Origin: Steroidobacteraceae bacterium | GTDB lineage: Bacteria > Pseudomonadota > Gammaproteobacteria > Steroidobacterales > Steroidobacteraceae | Assembly: GCA_023253235.1 (NCBI GenBank) | Contig: JALRHE010000257.1 | Span: 1-6,138 of the forward strand | Length of the DNA stretch: 6,138 nt | Direction: 5' to 3' | Part shown: piece after piece, positions 5,904 to 6,138 of the stretch | How positions within the stretch are numbered: position 1 is the first letter of the stretch | Layout: each line of letters starts with the position of its first letter | Translations under genes and position numbers: made by a program | Notes under the pieces: model-generated | What the model was told of the DNA's origin: nothing | What the model saw: only the letters and a program-made list of their open reading frames with translations | The model's database searches: none

Positions 5904-6138
5904 TCAAGGCCGATCGGAAAACCAATGCTGACTCTTCGCGAGCTCACGATCGCCGCCCACCCAAAGCTCCACACTGCGTCCGGCGCGCATTGATTTGACC
6001 GAGCGAGTCGGCGTCGCGGACTTGCTCTGGCCTGTCGACTCACATTCCGGCGAATCGGAGACTCGAGGCTTGAGCGATACAGGCGCCGCATCGTCTTGCC
6101 CACGTAGCAGCGGTATCAAGTCGCCTATTCGTAGGGCT
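5904..6138 (-). CDS. cpaB: Probable CpaB/RcpC pilus assembly protein, C-terminal fragment
   Basis: An open frame enters from the right edge and ends at TGA 5906-5904, giving 77 residues of the C-terminus. It begins 'ALRIGDLIPLLRGQ', continues through a low-complexity Ser/Pro/Arg-rich stretch, then 'RAGRSVELWVGGDREL', and ends 'SDRP'. The 'LRxGDxIpLL' start and the late 'VELWVGGDRE' resemble the 'RxGDxVdVL' and 'VxVIRGxxxE' elements near the end of CpaB/RcpC proteins, which help assemble the secretin. Its place directly upstream of cpaC on the same strand is the normal CpaB position. The match is short and the Ser/Thr-rich insert is not typical, so the identity rests mostly on context. The true start is outside the window. 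Confidence 0.55.
   Translation of the reverse strand, partial: ALRIGDLIPLLRGQDDAAPVSLKPRVSDSPECESTGQSKSATPTRSVKSMRAGRSVELWVGGDRELAKSQHWFSDRP

Noticed and set aside
5707..5925. A 72-codon minus-strand open frame bridging the cpaB-cpaC gap.
   Set aside because: It overlaps the secretin start in another frame and has a composition unlike its neighbours. The gap is better read as leader sequence of the secretin gene.

Overview
The window is a bacterial chromosomal segment, moderately GC-rich (by eye somewhere in the upper 50s percent) and almost fully coding. Most of it is one minus-strand gene cluster for a Tad (tight adherence, Flp-type) pilus or type IVc secretion machine. Outer-membrane components (a secretin) place it in a Gram-negative. 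The FHA-fused TadA ATPase and the 'CRxVHT' type of DUF192 protein suggest a proteobacterium, perhaps gamma- or delta-like, but I cannot name the genus from sequence alone.

Layout in transcription order of the minus strand (right to left): the 3' end of a probable CpaB/RcpC gene (5904 to the window edge); a CpaC/RcpA secretin (5849 down to 4497); a TadA/CpaF ATPase with an N-terminal FHA domain (start most likely GTG at 4495, end 2924); TadB (2927-2046); TadC (2033-1155); a DUF192 protein (1147-800); and a TadE-like minor pseudopilin (784-203). The genes are separated by -4 to +54 bases, which strongly suggests a single transcript with translational coupling. At the left edge, on the plus strand, the last 64 codons of a MobA/MocA-like nucleotidyltransferase run convergently into the pilus operon. 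The two stop codons lie within one small inverted repeat.

How the parts work together: TadA is the cytoplasmic hexameric ATPase that powers TadB and TadC, the inner-membrane platform. Pilin subunits and pseudopilins (TadE here) pass through the periplasm and leave via the CpaC secretin, with CpaB as a periplasmic or outer-membrane partner. The major pilin (flp), the prepilin peptidase (tadV/cpaA) and TadZ/CpaE are not in the window. The first two probably lie upstream, beyond the right edge. TadZ is absent from its usual slot between secretin and TadA, where this locus instead has an FHA domain fused to TadA.

I see no insertion sequence, tRNA, rRNA, CRISPR array or phage signature, and no intergenic stretch over 60 bases. 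The unusual points are architectural: the FHA-TadA fusion with a degenerate FHA site, the missing CpaD/TadZ, a possible lipobox in the secretin, the DUF192 gene embedded in the operon, and two small hairpins at gene junctions. I do not see a wholly new system; the locus is best read as a variant Tad pilus.
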